DNA of 28,174 nucleotides from G963674685 sp964591275 (GTDB taxonomy: Bacteria; Lernaellota; Lernaellaia; JACKCT01): positions 1 to 28,174 of the forward strand of contig CAZQAE010000066.1 of NCBI GenBank assembly GCA_964591275.1, written 5' to 3'. Below, in pieces: positions 1 to 6,573 of this stretch; the first letter of the stretch is position 1; each line of letters opens with the position of its first letter. The translations under genes were made by a program, and so were the position numbers. A model generated the notes under the pieces. That model saw only the letters and a list, made by a program, of their open reading frames with translations. It did no database searches and was not told where the DNA came from.

Positions 1-34
1 CAGTGTACTCTAAACTATGAAAAACGGTGTCTCA

Positions 35-991
35 TTATCGTTGACACGTTCCGCCCAGGGCGAATACTTTTGCGTCTCTCTTCACGATCAGTGGGATGAA
101 TCTGATTTGCTGGAGGGCGCGGTGTTTTTCTCCCAGACATGAATAGTCGCAGTCTGCCCATGCATCGCGCAGTGTTCTTTCTTCTGGTCCTAAATCCGTC
201 TCTTCCCCCCTATAGGCAATGAGGCTGCTTAGCCCGGCGCGGATAAGGTCTTGGAACTCCTTCAGGGCTTCGTCGTCCGGAAAGCACCCTAGGAATTGTT
301 TGCGGTCCAGTCCCCATGCGAATAGCGGCGGGGCTGCCAGGTTGGCCAGCTCATTCAATGTAAGCCGATAGCGGCCAAGTGTGATTGTGACTGTATGTCC
401 GATTGCTTCGTCGTGTTCTGATTGGGTGTCCTGTGGCTTGTTGAGGAGGGTTGCGAGGGAGACTCCGCCTTTTCCCGGCGGTCTTGCTACTGGTGCACGC
501 GCTATCAGGTGCTTAGTCCTCGGGTCAATTTGGTCCAATCGTCTCGCACCGATAATCCTCTCCGGGTCGTGGTCAGCCTCGCAGGTGGATCCCCAAATGA
601 GTAGACGGAGCTCTGCCAGATCCGTGGCGTACATGATGTCTGTGACCATTCGGTCGGTTTGGTATTCCTCAAGATCGTAAGATGGCTCGGGGGGAGAGAT
701 TGCGACGCCCTCGACGGTGCGTAGATGAAGGATCGCCGGGAAGGAGGATGCCCAGGTTACGTTGGCCGGGTCTTTCCTTTGGAGCGATAGGAATTCCTTC
801 AGCGCCGCATCCGTGCCGTTGGGGTAAAAGGTCGTGGATCCTCCGCCTGGTGAGGGGGTTCTTTTAGGCTTTGGCAGCAGTCCTCTGCGGTGGAGTTTTT
901 TCAGCGTGGATTCACTTTTATCGTACTGCTTCAATATGCAAATTATAGCAGTTCGTGGGACCCCGAAAGTTATTTCCGACCGTGTACCCAT
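35..991 (-). CDS. MerR-like winged-HTH protein, probable element regulator
   Basis: About 319 residues. The N-terminal part (roughly residues 20-60) reads like a MerR-type winged helix-turn-helix: a helix with SESTLKKL, then the turn HRRGLLPKPKR and a wing ending in TTFYP. The remaining 250 residues are not recognised and show no membrane segment or signal peptide. The ATG at 991 is chosen because the reading frame upstream offers only a TTG at 1021; a strong GGGGAGG lies about 15 bases before the ATG, which is longer than usual spacing. The gene is transcribed away from the 1247-4460 operon, the usual place for a control gene in an integrative element, so a regulatory role is likely but inferred. 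It could equally be a cargo DNA-binding protein. Confidence 0.6.
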   Translation of the reverse strand: MGTRSEITFGVPRTAIICILKQYDKSESTLKKLHRRGLLPKPKRTPSPGGGSTTFYPNGTDAALKEFLSLQRKDPANVTWASSFPAILHLRTVEGVAISPPEPSYDLEEYQTDRMVTDIMYATDLAELRLLIWGSTCEADHDPERIIGARRLDQIDPRTKHLIARAPVARPPGKGGVSLATLLNKPQDTQSEHDEAIGHTVTITLGRYRLTLNELANLAAPPLFAWGLDRKQFLGCFPDDEALKEFQDLIRAGLSSLIAYRGEETDLGPEERTLRDAWADCDYSCLGEKHRALQQIRFIPLIVKRDAKVFALGGTCQR

Positions 992-1172
992 GTGGTGATT
1001 TATTTTCCTCCCCCAGGTCAAGTACCGTCGAGTTGAGTTTGGCCTTAGCGGCTGACTCAGCCGGGCCGGCGGATCCGACCTCCGTCGGCTCGGTTTCCTC
1101 TACGATTATCGGAGGTTTCTTCGAGAGTAAAGGGGAGAGGAAATATTGGTCGGTCCCACGCGAGGTCGGCAT
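918..1172 (-). CDS. possible small hypothetical protein
   Basis: An 84-residue reading frame with an ATG at 1172 preceded by AAGGA at suitable distance. It is rich in Pro, Glu and Ala in the middle, with no recognisable domain. It overlaps the first 74 bases of the MerR-like gene in another frame and contains that gene's ribosome binding site, so the two could be translationally coupled. The only support is the good ribosome binding site and otherwise unexplained space; it may be a chance frame. Confidence 0.3.
   Translation of the reverse strand: MPTSRGTDQYFLSPLLSKKPPIIVEETEPTEVGSAGPAESAAKAKLNSTVLDLGEENKSPHGYTVGNNFRGPTNCYNLHIEAVR
1050..1062. promoter_or_regulatory. 13-base palindrome between divergent genes, candidate operator
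   Basis: GGCTGACTCAGCC is a perfect inverted repeat (six-base arms around one central base) lying between the leftward MerR-like gene and the rightward operon. A second short inverted repeat, CCGAC-CTCC-GTCGG, follows at 1076-1089. The position fits an operator for a divergently transcribed regulator. No clear -35/-10 pair is visible nearby, so this is tentative. Confidence 0.3.
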
Positions 1173-1246
1173 GATCACGAAGTCCTTCAGAATTCGATTG
1201 TCTTTGCTGCGTTCTGTTCGGCCTTGCCTAATCCAAGGAGGACAAG

Positions 1247-1792
1247 ATGTCCAGGACAGAGAAAACGAGCAGGCAGGCGACGGGAAAAATTAAATTCCGT
1301 CGCAGAGTGGAGGGCTACCAAGACGGTGGAGCCTATCACGCGAGGCTTGCCGAGATTGTCGAGCGTGAGAAAGACGGAAATAAATACCTGACAATGTGGT
1401 TTGTCCGGGTTGATGGCGGCGTGAATTCCCGAGTGCCGTTATTTTGCTTGACTGATGGCGAAGATGAGATCTTGCAAAATGCAGTTGAAGCCCTCTTGGG
1501 CTCGGAGATCATTCCTGGGTTTGAGGTTGATCTCGAAAGTTTGCTTGGCCGCGAGTGCATTGTCACAGTTTTTCGGAACGGTTCCCGATTCAAAGTCGCC
1601 CAGTGCGATCCGGTAATTGAAGTTCCGGAAAGGCCGGTGGCGCATTCTCCCAGGTTTCCACAGGCGCCGGTTGCTGCCCCGCCGGCTGTGGCTTCGATGG
1701 CCTTGCAGGTGCCTTCAATGACGCCATCGCCTAGCGCCCCGCTTCCTCCGACCCCTCTTTGGGTGCCAGGGAATTCTGGAGAGGAGTGCTGA
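1247..1792 (+). CDS. hypothetical element protein with Pro-rich tail (possible ssDNA-binding role)
   Basis: A 181-residue protein starting at an ATG with an excellent AAGGAGG seven bases upstream. The first 125 residues look like a folded, beta-rich domain; the last 55 are a Pro/Ala/Ser-rich disordered tail ending in acidic residues and Cys. No family is recognised with confidence. Size, layout (compact domain plus flexible tail) and the position directly before a DNA polymerase, with stop and start overlapping as TGATG at 1790-1794, recall phage single-stranded DNA-binding proteins, but there is no motif to prove it. It begins the element operon and is probably co-translated with the polymerase. 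Confidence 0.6.
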   Translation: MSRTEKTSRQATGKIKFRRRVEGYQDGGAYHARLAEIVEREKDGNKYLTMWFVRVDGGVNSRVPLFCLTDGEDEILQNAVEALLGSEIIPGFEVDLESLLGRECIVTVFRNGSRFKVAQCDPVIEVPERPVAHSPRFPQAPVAAPPAVASMALQVPSMTPSPSAPLPPTPLWVPGNSGEEC

Positions 1793-3075
1793 TGTCTCCC
1801 CGTTCGATAGAGGAAATTCGAAGATGTTTAAGTGTCGGGGGGCAAACCTCCGACACTTGCCTCGGAGGCGATGCGTTGGTTCCCCAGGGTATGCTCGACT
1901 TTAGCGACCACAAGGATCTGGATGGTTTGGTTTTGCTGGAGCAGGCGGTTCATCCGGTCCTGTCTGGCATCGAACAGGCCGGGTTATTGGTTGACACTGC
2001 GGCTCTGATGGATGCCAACAGAAAGGCCAGGCACCGAAGCTCATTGGCTGAAATAGCTTTCCGCGATCAGCGCCAGCGCTTCGGATGCCCTTCAATCAAT
2101 GTGGGCTCCGATCTTCAGTGTAAAAAACTGCTCGGTCGTCTTGGTATCGAAGTTCGTGACTTGAAAAGACGAACGCTGAAGCGGCGGGGGCATCCACTCA
2201 CCGTCGCTCTTGCCGATTTCCGTCACGCCGTAAGGCGTAAATCAATGGTGAAACGGCTGATTCAGTTTAGCAGCAGAGGTGCCCTGTTCGGTCATATTAA
2301 GCAGTTCGGCACGGCAACCGGTCGTATCAGTATTAGCGCTTTTGAGTTGATGAACATTCCGCGGGACCTTCGTCATCTAATTATTTCAAGGCAGGGAACT
2401 TGCTTCGTCTACTGCGACTTCTCCGCGATGGACATGATGTCCCTAGCTAGTCTCTCTGACGACAAGAAGATGATCGACATGCTCACGGGCGAAACTGATT
2501 TCTATCTGAGCGTCGCAGAGCAACTCCGAGTAGATGAAGAAGAGGGGCTGGAGCGGAGCGAGATTAAGTTGGGGGCGCTGGCCATCGGTTATGGGATGAC
2601 GCCATACGGCCTCGCTGAGGTGCTGGAGTGGGAAATACAGGATGCGGGTGAGTTGATCGGCGAGATCAAGCACCTCTTCCCCCAGGCTGAAACTTTCCTG
2701 AAGGCTCAAGCAGATAAGGCTGTAGAAACTTGGATGATTTCCAGTCCTCTAGGTAGGCGCCGTTTCTTTGACGAGAAAGAGCGGAAAGACAAAGTGCGAC
2801 GCGTGGCGCGCAACCACGTCATTCAAGGACATGCGGCTGATGTATTTAAAGAGCGCCTTGTGGCCTTGGCAGATCTTCTTGCCCGAGAGAAGTGGGGACG
2901 GATCATCCTTCCCATCCATGACGCTTTTTTGATCGAAGTCCGGGAGAATTGCGTCGGTGAGGCGATCTCGGGAATTAGAGAAGTGCTGACACGTTCTCCC
3001 CTTCTAAATATCTCGCTGAAAATGAAGATCGGTACCGGTGCAACGTGGGCGGAGGCGGTCAAAAACGCGGAATAG
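1792..3075 (+). CDS. polymerase-domain-only family A DNA polymerase
   Basis: A 427-residue DNA polymerase of the Pol I family without the 5' nuclease or 3'-5' exonuclease domains; the polymerase core starts near residue 48. Visible motifs: TATGR at 174-178; motif A CDFSAMDMM with catalytic Asp209; motif B with Arg255, Lys259 and Tyr267 in GYGM; QGHAAD near 345; motif C as HDA (His376, Asp377). Both metal-binding Asp residues are present, so activity is expected. Odd points are Leu at the position equivalent to E. coli Phe762, Asp for the steric-gate Glu of motif A, and Ala for the Glu of the HDE motif. The ATG at 1792 is chosen because GGAGAGGAG precedes it and it overlaps the previous stop. 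It likely serves replication or repair of the element. Confidence 0.9.
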   Translation: MSPRSIEEIRRCLSVGGQTSDTCLGGDALVPQGMLDFSDHKDLDGLVLLEQAVHPVLSGIEQAGLLVDTAALMDANRKARHRSSLAEIAFRDQRQRFGCPSINVGSDLQCKKLLGRLGIEVRDLKRRTLKRRGHPLTVALADFRHAVRRKSMVKRLIQFSSRGALFGHIKQFGTATGRISISAFELMNIPRDLRHLIISRQGTCFVYCDFSAMDMMSLASLSDDKKMIDMLTGETDFYLSVAEQLRVDEEEGLERSEIKLGALAIGYGMTPYGLAEVLEWEIQDAGELIGEIKHLFPQAETFLKAQADKAVETWMISSPLGRRRFFDEKERKDKVRRVARNHVIQGHAADVFKERLVALADLLAREKWGRIILPIHDAFLIEVRENCVGEAISGIREVLTRSPLLNISLKMKIGTGATWAEAVKNAE

Positions 3076-3097
3076 CACCTAACGACGGAATTGATGG

Positions 3098-3460
3098 ATG
3101 ATGGCTGGCACAAACAATATCGAGTCTCTCACCGCACAAGAAGTGGCTCAACTACTCAGGCTTCCAATCAAGACGGTTTATGAGTTGGCAAAGGCGGGCA
3201 TCATTCCGGGCAAGAAATATGGAAAGCAATGGCGCTTCTTCCTTTCAGATGTTATTGATGGGCACAGGGGAAGCGCCGTACTCGCTATCAAGGAGGACTC
3301 AGATGGCGGTACGACGCCGAAAGGACAGTCGAGCCTATATGATCGACATTTACTACCACACAGCAGTGGGAAATCTAAAACGATTGCGCCGTACAGCTGG
3401 GATGGGAACAACCCTGAAGGAGGCGCAAAACCTAGAGAGGAGGCTAAAAAAAGAGGTTGA
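3098..3460 (+). CDS. excisionase-like HTH protein overlapping the integrase
   Basis: The first 60 residues are a MerR/excisionase-type helix-turn-helix (HTH_17-like): LTAQEVAQLLRLPIKTVYE, then a wing GKKYGKQWRFFLSDV. Such proteins bend DNA at attachment sites and steer the integrase toward excision. Typical members are 60-75 residues, but this frame runs to 120, its last 158 bases lying inside the integrase gene in another frame. The tail is low in recognisable structure and reads like out-of-frame sequence. The frame ends just after a run of seven A (3446-3452). The start could be the ATG at 3098 or 3101; the ribosome binding site is weak. It follows the polymerase stop by 22 bases and is clearly in the same operon. 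Confidence 0.75.
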   Translation: MMAGTNNIESLTAQEVAQLLRLPIKTVYELAKAGIIPGKKYGKQWRFFLSDVIDGHRGSAVLAIKEDSDGGTTPKGQSSLYDRHLLPHSSGKSKTIAPYSWDGNNPEGGAKPREEAKKRG

Positions 3461-4460
3461 GCGAAAGGGTGGCAGGATTATCGAAGGAACCTCAAAACAA
3501 CAGCGGCATGACAAAAGCGCCGCTTTCAGTGGATTCGCCAAACATTGGTTCGATAACTACTGCCAAGCGAATAATAAACCTTCAGAACTAAACTCCAAGG
3601 AATCCATTCTTCGCATTCATCTTGTTCCTCACTTCAAGGACCATGATCTTCGAGAAATTGACTCGGAGCAGGTTACTTCTTTCATTGCCAATCAGAAGAC
3701 AAAAGGGCTCACCGCAAAGACGATCAATAATCACCTTGCAGTTCTACGAAAACTCTTTAACACGGCTTGCGATTGGGGCTATTTGGAGGTGAATCCTATG
3801 AACGGGATAAAGCTTCTTAAAGCTCCACAACCCGCCTTTGACTTCTACACTGTGGGAGAGCGTGACCGCTTCCTCATTGGTTGCCAGGATAGAGAACCTT
3901 TCTGGTATTCCTTTTTCCTGACTGCTTTCCTGACCGGGATGCGGCTAGGTGAGCTTTGCGCCCTGAATTGGAATGCCGTTGATTTTGGAAATGACCTGAT
4001 TGAAGTCAATGCGTCAGTTTGGCAGGGTCAAAGGGGTACACCGAAAAGCGGAAGGACCAGGCGAATACCGCTCCATTCTTCCCTTAAAGACCTACTTTCA
4101 TCGATGCAAGGCGAATCTGATGAGCCTGTATTCAAGAATCTATCTGGTGAATCCCTAACAGGTAATTCAATACGGAAACCATTTAGGCGAATTCAAGAGG
4201 CTGTTGGACTTAAGAAAATCAGGTTTCATGACATTAGGCACAGCTTTGCAAGCCAGCTGATCCTGATTGGTCAGCCGATGAAGGTCGTTCAGGAGTTACT
4301 CGGGCACAGCGACATTCGAATGACAGACATTTATTCCCATCTGACGCCGAATGCAAACCAGGATGCGATTGATAGCCTTCTTGAGGCTCCTAAAGAGCCA
4401 AAAAGTGGGCACAATATGGGCATAGTCATTGATTTTAGTGAGGTTTCGAATGCCCAGTAA
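3303..4460 (+). CDS. tyrosine recombinase / integrase
   Basis: A 385-residue phage-type integrase that would insert and excise the element at the adjacent tRNA-Gly gene. It has an N-terminal basic arm-binding-like region (1-60), a core-binding helical domain (about 75-160) and a catalytic domain with all active residues: Arg214 in TGMRLGE, Lys248 in TPKSGR, His309 and Arg312 in HDIRHS, His335 in LLGHSD and the nucleophile Tyr344 in IYSHL. The ATG at 3303 is chosen over upstream in-frame starts because AAGGAGG lies six bases before it and the upstream translation (from 3180) is the antisense-quality overlap with the excisionase gene. The gene points at the tRNA and is the last gene of the element. 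Confidence 0.95.
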   Translation: MAVRRRKDSRAYMIDIYYHTAVGNLKRLRRTAGMGTTLKEAQNLERRLKKEVERKGGRIIEGTSKQQRHDKSAAFSGFAKHWFDNYCQANNKPSELNSKESILRIHLVPHFKDHDLREIDSEQVTSFIANQKTKGLTAKTINNHLAVLRKLFNTACDWGYLEVNPMNGIKLLKAPQPAFDFYTVGERDRFLIGCQDREPFWYSFFLTAFLTGMRLGELCALNWNAVDFGNDLIEVNASVWQGQRGTPKSGRTRRIPLHSSLKDLLSSMQGESDEPVFKNLSGESLTGNSIRKPFRRIQEAVGLKKIRFHDIRHSFASQLILIGQPMKVVQELLGHSDIRMTDIYSHLTPNANQDAIDSLLEAPKEPKSGHNMGIVIDFSEVSNAQ

Positions 4461-4505
4461 AAGAAAAAGCCAGCAACTTCAGCTAGTTACCGGCCTTTTC
4501 GCTTT

Positions 4506-4578
4506 AGCGGGCGACGGGGTTCGAACCCGCGACCCCGAGCATGGGAAGCTCGTGCTCTACCAACTGAGCTACACCCGC
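4506..4578 (-). tRNA. tRNA-Gly (anticodon CCC), likely integration site
   Basis: Read on the minus strand, 73 bases fold as a complete cloverleaf: acceptor GCGGGTG/CGCCCGC, D arm GCTC/GAGC, anticodon stem CGAGC/GCTCG with loop TTCCCAT (anticodon CCC), T stem GCGGG/CCCGT with loop TTCGAAC, and a T discriminator base typical of glycine. CCA is not encoded. The 3' end faces the integrase stop at 4460, the normal arrangement when the tRNA 3' half is the attachment core. I saw no second copy of this 3' end in bases 1-4460, so the far attachment site lies left of the window. Confidence 0.95.
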
Positions 4579-4657
4579 ATCATCTCATTTCCCACTAGTC
4601 CCGAACGCGACAAGCAAAAGCTGCAAGCGGCAAGCAAGCCGCGAACCGGGGGATGGA

Positions 4658-4686
4658 AAAATATAGACCGGCGCGATGCCTGTCAA
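4658..4686 (-). promoter_or_regulatory. probable promoter of tRNA-Gly
   Basis: On the minus strand a perfect TTGACA (4686-4681) is followed at 17 bases by TATTTT (4663-4658), or at 15 bases by the better match TATATT (4665-4660). Transcription would begin near 4652, about 75 bases before the tRNA. This is the only good promoter pair between the carboxypeptidase stop and the tRNA. Confidence 0.5.
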
Positions 4687-4810
4687 GGTGATCGGCAACC
4701 TTAAAATCGTCCGGCAGGTCTAGCGCCATGTCACGCATCACAGTTGCATCCGGTCGCCGATTCATCCCGGTTGGCGGTGCTTGTCATCGCTCACATATTC
4801 TGATTTCGAA

Positions 4811-6511
4811 TCAGCACCCGCAGGAATTGGAAGTCTCGTCGTCATCGTCGTCCGAGTTGGCGAGGTCATCATCGCTTGCGTCGTCGTTCATCCAATCGTC
4901 GTCAAAGCTATCATCATCGATATCATCGTTTGCGTCGTCATTCACATCATCATCAATGTCATCATCGAGATCATCGTTCACATCATCATCAACATCGGCG
5001 TCAGGAAATTCCACTTCGACATTTATGGGGCCGAATGTTTTCGTCGTCGTCGCGCCCTGGTATTCCACCATATACCAGAAGCTTTCCCGGTTTTGGAAAG
5101 CATCAATATACTCATAGTCGCTTTGCCCGAAGTTGATGAGGCCATCGTTGATTTTCTCGAAGTCGCCATCGGAAGATGTCGCCCTGAGCACATTCCATCC
5201 GCCGCCGTCTCCTTCCACGATGGGCGACCACGACACCGTGACCGTTCCCTGGTTGGCCATCGCCGACAGTCGCCACAGCTCGGTGCTGAGGATCATCGTT
5301 GGATCTCCGCTGATCCCGGCGGCGGTTTTCAAGGTCGGGCGCATTTTGTTAAAAAGGCCAGGAAGAATTGAATCAGCCGGATAGAATGTTCCACTGCCCG
5401 GCGATCCCGTCATTTCGAAGGTGAAAGCCGCCAAGCCCGCTATGCTGTATTCCCAGTCAACAGCCGCGCCGCTGCAGATGTAGAGGTCCGAGGTCTGCAT
5501 GGGAACGTAACCTGTCGTGCGCGCCATCTCGCCCGCGATGCGAGAATGGATCAGAAGGTCTTGCGTGGGAATGGCGTCGTACGTGTGCCCCCAGGGATAA
5601 AGTATCATCCCACCATAGGTGTGGAGATTGGTCACCATTGTCAGGTTTGGGTGCTCGCTGATGAAATCCCGCAGACTCTGCGTTTCGATTTCGGAAAAAG
5701 CGCTCGGACCGTGATAAACCTCGCTGCACTGGTCGGAAGATGCGCCTTCGCCGCCGAAGCCGACCTCGAAATTTCGATTGAGATCCACGCCGGGGCAATA
5801 AATGTTCTGGTTCGGGGCACGGTTCTTTCGCCACCAAGCCATGTTGTTATCGATATCCCAGGTATGTCCGTCGGCATTCATGCGGGGAATGACGTATATT
5901 TCCCGATTGTCGATGAGCCACGTGATGTAATCGTCTTGTCCGTAGCCTTCGAGCATATGCGTGATGAAATCCAGCGCCACTTCCACGGTCACATGCTCGC
6001 GCGCGTGGTACATGGAGGCGATGAGAAAGGCCGGTTCATCCGCTTCAAATTCTTGCGGATTGTCACTGATTCGATAGGTCAGCATTTCCCGGCCTTCATA
6101 GGTCGTTCCAATGGAAAAGGCCTCGATGATATTCGGATAGGTTTCGACCAGGCTTAGCAACTGCGTCAATAGTTCCAGCTCGTTGTGATAATCGCTCATA
6201 TACGAGGGGAAAACCGCCTGCGCGAAAGGGAGAATCTCAAAACCCAGGGTTTGAATCCGGCGGGCTGTTTTATCGTCCACGCGCACGATGATTGATCCAT
6301 CGCGCAGATCGACCGTTTCAATGGCCAGGCCCAGGTTGGTCACGGCGGTGCGCTCGGCGGCGTCCGTCGTCATGACTCTGACGGGATGCCGGTCCGCGGC
6401 GGCGAATGAAGCCGATGCGCCGGCAAAAAGAAATAATAGGGCCGCAAAAAAAATCCAACGCTGCATATCCGCTCGGGCCAAGGGAGTTTTATGTATCCAA
6501 TCAAAGTGCAT
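4811..6511 (-). CDS. secreted M14 zinc carboxypeptidase with Asp-rich Cys-Gly-Cys tail
   Basis: A 566-residue exported metallopeptidase of the carboxypeptidase T/A type, cutting C-terminal residues from peptides outside the cytoplasm. A signal peptide starts at Met16 (RWIFFAALLFLFAG...). The M14 domain (about 105-400) has the zinc ligands His169 and Glu172 (YHAREH) and His297 (TNLHTYGG), substrate residues in PRMNADG and LNRNF, and the catalytic Glu366 (FTFEMTG). A fibronectin-III-like domain (about 405-500) follows, then a 60-residue Asp-rich tail ending SCGC and stop. Translation may start at 6511 (GAGAAG upstream) or at the ATG at 6466, directly before the signal peptide. It lies 62 bases after the NYN gene and may share its transcript. 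The tail is probably a surface linker; there is no following membrane helix. Confidence 0.93.
   Translation of the reverse strand: MHFDWIHKTPLARADMQRWIFFAALLFLFAGASASFAAADRHPVRVMTTDAAERTAVTNLGLAIETVDLRDGSIIVRVDDKTARRIQTLGFEILPFAQAVFPSYMSDYHNELELLTQLLSLVETYPNIIEAFSIGTTYEGREMLTYRISDNPQEFEADEPAFLIASMYHAREHVTVEVALDFITHMLEGYGQDDYITWLIDNREIYVIPRMNADGHTWDIDNNMAWWRKNRAPNQNIYCPGVDLNRNFEVGFGGEGASSDQCSEVYHGPSAFSEIETQSLRDFISEHPNLTMVTNLHTYGGMILYPWGHTYDAIPTQDLLIHSRIAGEMARTTGYVPMQTSDLYICSGAAVDWEYSIAGLAAFTFEMTGSPGSGTFYPADSILPGLFNKMRPTLKTAAGISGDPTMILSTELWRLSAMANQGTVTVSWSPIVEGDGGGWNVLRATSSDGDFEKINDGLINFGQSDYEYIDAFQNRESFWYMVEYQGATTTKTFGPINVEVEFPDADVDDDVNDDLDDDIDDDVNDDANDDIDDDSFDDDWMNDDASDDDLANSDDDDDETSNSCGC
4814..5002 (-). 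repeat. degenerate Asp-codon repeat (carboxypeptidase tail)
   Basis: Residues 504-566 of the carboxypeptidase are encoded by an imperfect tandem array of GAT/GAC triplets, mostly in units of four codons such as DDDV, NDDL and DDDI. Short insertions (SF, WMN, LANS) break it up. It is the same style of linker found in the genes at 8232 and 9781. Confidence 0.8.
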
Positions 6512-6573
6512 TGTTTCTTCTCGACATCATACGAATACACGCCCACACGATTTTGCGGCATTGCGCAGCGGCT

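Noticed and set aside
1..4460. Second copy of the tRNA-Gly 3' end as left attachment site
   Set aside because: Read through for GCGGGCGACGGGGTTCGA-like sequence on both strands and saw none; the left end must be outside.
4730..5380. Plus-strand Ser/Ile-rich and His/Arg-rich reading frames over the carboxypeptidase tail
   Set aside because: They are antisense shadows of the GAT/GAC array, with the composition expected from its complement.
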